A DNA stretch of 64,000 nucleotides. Origin: JACVRW01 sp038323835. Its GTDB lineage: Bacteria; Actinomycetota; Thermoleophilia; Solirubrobacterales; Thermoleophilaceae. Below are positions 61,448-64,000 of the stretch, one piece after another. The stretch lies in contig JBBQHI010000002.1 of the NCBI GenBank assembly GCA_038323835.1, forward strand, positions 1-64,000, in the 5' to 3' direction. Positions within the stretch are counted from its first letter, which is position 1. Every line of letters starts with the position of its first letter. The translations under genes and the position numbers were made by a program. A model generated the notes under the pieces. The model made no database searches. It worked only from the letters and a program-made list of their open reading frames with translations, and had not been told where the DNA came from.

Positions 61448-63021
61448 CCGGTCTTCTCGTAGATAACGCCGCGCACCCCGATGCGGGTGGCGCGACGATA
61501 GAACTTGGGCCCGACGGCAACGCGTTTGAAGCTCTTGTCGGTGGCCAGTGCGCCCCCCCACTGAGCCGACCGCCGCCTCACGAGCTGGGTCCAGGGCGCG
61601 TCCCAGTCATCGTTCCGGGACGTGACCGGATGCACGATCAGCACTCGTCCGCCCACGCGGAGCCTAGCAAGCAGGGGGTCGAGGTTCTTGGCCGGGGTGG
61701 CGGCCTTCATGCGGTCGTAGCCGTCGGTCCAGTCCATGACGCGGTCGTTCTTGACCGCCCCCATCACGTTCGCGAAACGGAGCTTGGGTGCTCCGCCGAG
61801 ATCCTCGAGGTGGTACGCCAGCAACGGTCCCTGCTCGGGCTGGGTGGACACTACGAGATCGTTCGCGTGTAGCTCCGGCTCGGCGAAGATGCGCAGGTCG
61901 GCGGCGTTCGACTTGTTCGTGAGCCCGAACGTCCTCGGGATCGACCAGACCCCGAGGATGATCACGAGCGCCACCAGGCCGAGCTTGCCCGAGCGCGAGA
62001 GGCCGACCGCGCCCACCAGCAGCAGCGGGCCGAGGATGACCCCCAGGTAGCGCGTGGTCCAGGCGGGCGACACCTGCGACACGAGCCAGGCCACCGCCAG
62101 CGTGGCCGCGGCCACCGTGAGACCCGCGATCACCGCGGCGCGCTCCCGGTCCTGCACCTGGCGCTGGAGGATCACCGCGATGCCGGAACCACCCGCGAGC
62201 ACGAGCGCCACCGTGGGAGTGCCGCCCCCGAGGAGTGCCTTGGATATCTGAATCGGGGCGCCGAACCGGGGCGAGTTGAGCCAGGGCGCGCCCGTGTGCT
62301 GCAGCTGATGGAACAGCGTGGGCAGCCAGGGCAGGTAGAGCACGGCCACGCCGCCGAAGCCGAGCAGCGCGTCCCGCACGAAGCGGCGCCGGTCCTCCGA
62401 CACGTACCAGCAGGGGATGAGCGCGGTGAACGCCCCCACGCCGAAGAACAGCCCCCAGTTGTGGGTGTACACGAGCAGCGCGAAGAAGATCACGAACGCG
62501 GGCAGGTATGAGCGGCGGCGGAACGCGAACACGTGCAGGAAGGCCGCGGTGGTGAGCAGCGACAGGACCAGCATCAGCGAGTACATGCGGGTCTCTTGCG
62601 CGTAGTTGGTCAGAAAGGGGTTGACCGCGCAGAGCGCCGCGCAGGTCAGCCCGGCGCGCCGGCCGAAGAGGCTCCAGCCCGCCCACAGGCCGCTCGGAAT
62701 TCCGAGCAGGGCGATGAACATGGAGAGGCTCTGGGTGTCCGCCGGCCCGTTGCCGAACACGTCCATCCAGACGGAGAGGAGCATGTAGTAGAGCGGCGGT
62801 GAGCCGTCCACCCGAAGGATGTGCGGGATGTCGAACAGCGGCTGGGACGCGATACCGATCGAGAGACCCTCGTCCATCCACAGGGACTCGCCGAGCGACT
62901 TCGTGCGCAGGTAGATCGAGACCGCGAAGCAGACGGCTACGACGGCCGCCGGCAGCAGGAAACCTGCTGCGCGCGGGCCGACACTCGGAAGGGCGCGAGG
63001 GCGCGATGCGACGCTTGCCAC
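61444..63021 (-). CDS. GT39-like membrane glycosyltransferase
   Basis: The 525 residues contain about ten membrane helices and a first periplasmic loop with ESLWMDEGLSIGIA (Asp-Glu of GT-C enzymes), then a C-terminal soluble portion. It is coupled to the downstream flavoprotein, so the pair may make or attach a furanose or other sugar. GTG 63021 follows TAGGAT-N6. A second GT-C-like gene lies directly upstream. Confidence 0.85.
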   Translation of the reverse strand: MASVASRPRALPSVGPRAAGFLLPAAVVAVCFAVSIYLRTKSLGESLWMDEGLSIGIASQPLFDIPHILRVDGSPPLYYMLLSVWMDVFGNGPADTQSLSMFIALLGIPSGLWAGWSLFGRRAGLTCAALCAVNPFLTNYAQETRMYSLMLVLSLLTTAAFLHVFAFRRRSYLPAFVIFFALLVYTHNWGLFFGVGAFTALIPCWYVSEDRRRFVRDALLGFGGVAVLYLPWLPTLFHQLQHTGAPWLNSPRFGAPIQISKALLGGGTPTVALVLAGGSGIAVILQRQVQDRERAAVIAGLTVAAATLAVAWLVSQVSPAWTTRYLGVILGPLLLVGAVGLSRSGKLGLVALVIILGVWSIPRTFGLTNKSNAADLRIFAEPELHANDLVVSTQPEQGPLLAYHLEDLGGAPKLRFANVMGAVKNDRVMDWTDGYDRMKAATPAKNLDPLLARLRVGGRVLIVHPVTSRNDDWDAPWTQLVRRRSAQWGGALATDKSFKRVAVGPKFYRRATRIGVRGVIYEKTG

Positions 63022-63027
63022 CGGGCG

Positions 63028-63033
63028 ATCCTA
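63028..63033 (-). promoter_or_regulatory. -10-like TAGGAT, leaderless spacing
   Basis: TAGGAT, then CGCCCG and GTG 63021 on the minus strand. It lies just within the 16-bp gap after the upstream gene, so the downstream operon could start independently. Confidence 0.45.
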
Positions 63034-63037
63034 GTGA

Positions 63038-64000
63038 TCAGGACGGCGGCGGAGGAGCCGTGGGAGCGTTGGGATCGGCGCGCGGACAGTCGGGCGCGCC
63101 GTGGTCCGGCGGCACCGTGAGGAGGCGCCACTTGCCGCCGGTGGCCACGAGCCGGTAGCGGCCGTCGGTTGGCTTGGTCACGAGCGGGCCGTCGGGCACG
63201 GTCCGGGTGCGGAACACGGCGCCCGGCGGGGGCGTCTCCGCCCAGCCCACCTGGATGCCGTGGAGGTGCAGCTCGTAGGCCACCATCTGCGTCTGGAAGG
63301 GCCCGCTGAACACCCCTCCACAGGACACCAGGGCCTTGCGCCCGCCGGCGTCGTGGATCAGCCCCTTCAGGTCGTGCCAGAGCTGCGCCTCGTGGCGCAG
63401 CCCGCCGGACACCCGGCCGGTGTTGTCGGCCTTCTCCGTGATGTACGGGGAGAACACGGCGAGGCAGAAGAAGAGCGTGGCGGCCGCGGTGATGGGCCCC
63501 GCCCGCGGATCCCGGAATGCCTTCGCCCCCAGCCAGCCCACGCCCTGAACCACGCGCGCGGCCCCGAGGCCGCCGAGGACGCAGCACGCTGCCGTGGCCA
63601 CGATCAGGTAGCGCTCGTTGCCCGCGAACCCGGCCTCGGTCATCGCGGCCACGAGCACGAACCACGCCGCCCCGCCGGCCGCGAGGGCCACCGTGGCGCC
63701 CTCGCGCCGGTGCCGGATCCACTCCACCAGCGCGTAGCCGATGCCGATGATCACCCCGATCTTCACCGGCGCGATCACCACCTTGCGGAAACGGCTGGCG
63801 ATCTCGAGCGCGGGGTGCTCCGCGTACGCGGCGCTGCCGGGGTTCGGGTTGTTGGCCCGCGCCCCGGCGCGGAAGGGGTCGCCCGACCCCCACCACTCGG
63901 GCAGGAACCAGAGGGCGGGAACGAGCGCGCCCAGCAACACCATGCGGAGCCGCAGGCGCGGCTCGGCGAACCAGAGCCAGAGGCAGTAGAGGGCGAGGAA
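63038..64000 (-). CDS. Membrane glycosyltransferase-like protein, 5' end outside window
   Basis: The frame is open to the window edge: FLALYCLWLWFAEPRLRLRM continues into VLLGALVPALWFLPEWWGSG, several more helices and a C-terminal soluble part ending in a Pro-rich tail. The visible part (about 320 residues) resembles the C-terminal half of a GT39/GT-C mannosyltransferase-like protein. The catalytic N-terminal loop is missing, so assignment is tentative. It ends 16 bp before the next glycosyltransferase gene. Confidence 0.7.
   Translation of the reverse strand, partial: FLALYCLWLWFAEPRLRLRMVLLGALVPALWFLPEWWGSGDPFRAGARANNPNPGSAAYAEHPALEIASRFRKVVIAPVKIGVIIGIGYALVEWIRHRREGATVALAAGGAAWFVLVAAMTEAGFAGNERYLIVATAACCVLGGLGAARVVQGVGWLGAKAFRDPRAGPITAAATLFFCLAVFSPYITEKADNTGRVSGGLRHEAQLWHDLKGLIHDAGGRKALVSCGGVFSGPFQTQMVAYELHLHGIQVGWAETPPPGAVFRTRTVPDGPLVTKPTDGRYRLVATGGKWRLLTVPPDHGAPDCPRADPNAPTAPPPPS

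Overview
The window is 64 kb of GC-rich chromosomal DNA from an actinobacterium. Strong G/C preference at third codon positions, heavy use of GTG/TTG starts, an EF-G2-like GTPase, a WhiG/FliA-family sigma factor, an F420-type flavoprotein and zinc-ribbon forms of L28 and L32 all fit Actinobacteria. The gene set (acidic-tailed S16 and L19, a signal peptidase with a Cys-rich insert, GH6 and LPXTG proteins) suggests the class Thermoleophilia (Solirubrobacterales and relatives). The class is inferred from the proteins; no rRNA or tRNA gene is visible.

Layout. (1) 1-8687: palindromic repeats, a Bcr-type exporter, a secreted acid phosphatase, RNase H, then on the minus strand a Xer recombinase, sigma factor and EF-G-like GTPase, and an L,D-transpeptidase. 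(2) 8832-16401: a lipid/sugar-nucleotide pair (acyltransferase and epimerase), a methyltransferase and HAD phosphatase facing a hydrolase and cupin, then ilvD with two unknown proteins. (3) 16478-35139: one nearly unbroken minus-strand run of housekeeping genes, in transcription order DUF177, rpmF, plsX, acpP, rnc, smc, ftsY, an SDR, nfeD/SPFH, ffh, rpsP, khpA, rimM, trmD, rplS, lepB, rnhB, (yraN inverted), comM, dprA, thiD. It joins ribosome biogenesis, SRP secretion, fatty-acid/phospholipid start-up, chromosome segregation and DNA uptake. (4) 35160-42615: glyoxalase, an LPXTG surface protein with 40 TPGG-type pentapeptides, and a DivIVA-like protein, coaD, rsmD, recG, fakA-like, rpmB group. 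(5) 42838-50846: a secreted amidohydrolase, a glycerophosphodiesterase and the riboflavin operon ribD-ribE-ribBA-ribH with a threonine-aldolase-like gene coupled to its end. (6) 50913-64000: envelope and secreted functions: three GT39-like membrane glycosyltransferases (the last cut by the window edge), a GH6-like protein, a Tat-exported sulfatase-fold enzyme, an acyl-CoA ligase, a delta-60/RTX repeat protein, a deazaflavin oxidoreductase and a UDP-galactopyranose-mutase-like flavoprotein.

Many genes overlap by 1 or 4 bases (TGATG, ATGA, GTGA, TTGA), so translational coupling is common. At least eight operon-leading genes have a -10-like hexamer followed by exactly six bases and the start codon, which points to widespread leaderless transcription.

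The most unusual observations are: a family of about 49-bp intergenic palindromes, seven copies, with compensatory stem changes; an RNase III lacking two of the four canonical metal ligands; a WhiG/FliA-type sigma gene whose conserved N-terminus can only be reached from a non-standard start (a CTG behind a good Shine-Dalgarno); a back-to-back promoter sharing one -10 sequence; promoters overlapped by perfect palindromes; a sulfatase-fold enzyme with Thr in place of the formylglycine Cys/Ser; and an apparent single-gene inversion of yraN. I saw no CRISPR array, prophage, insertion sequence or biosynthetic gene cluster.
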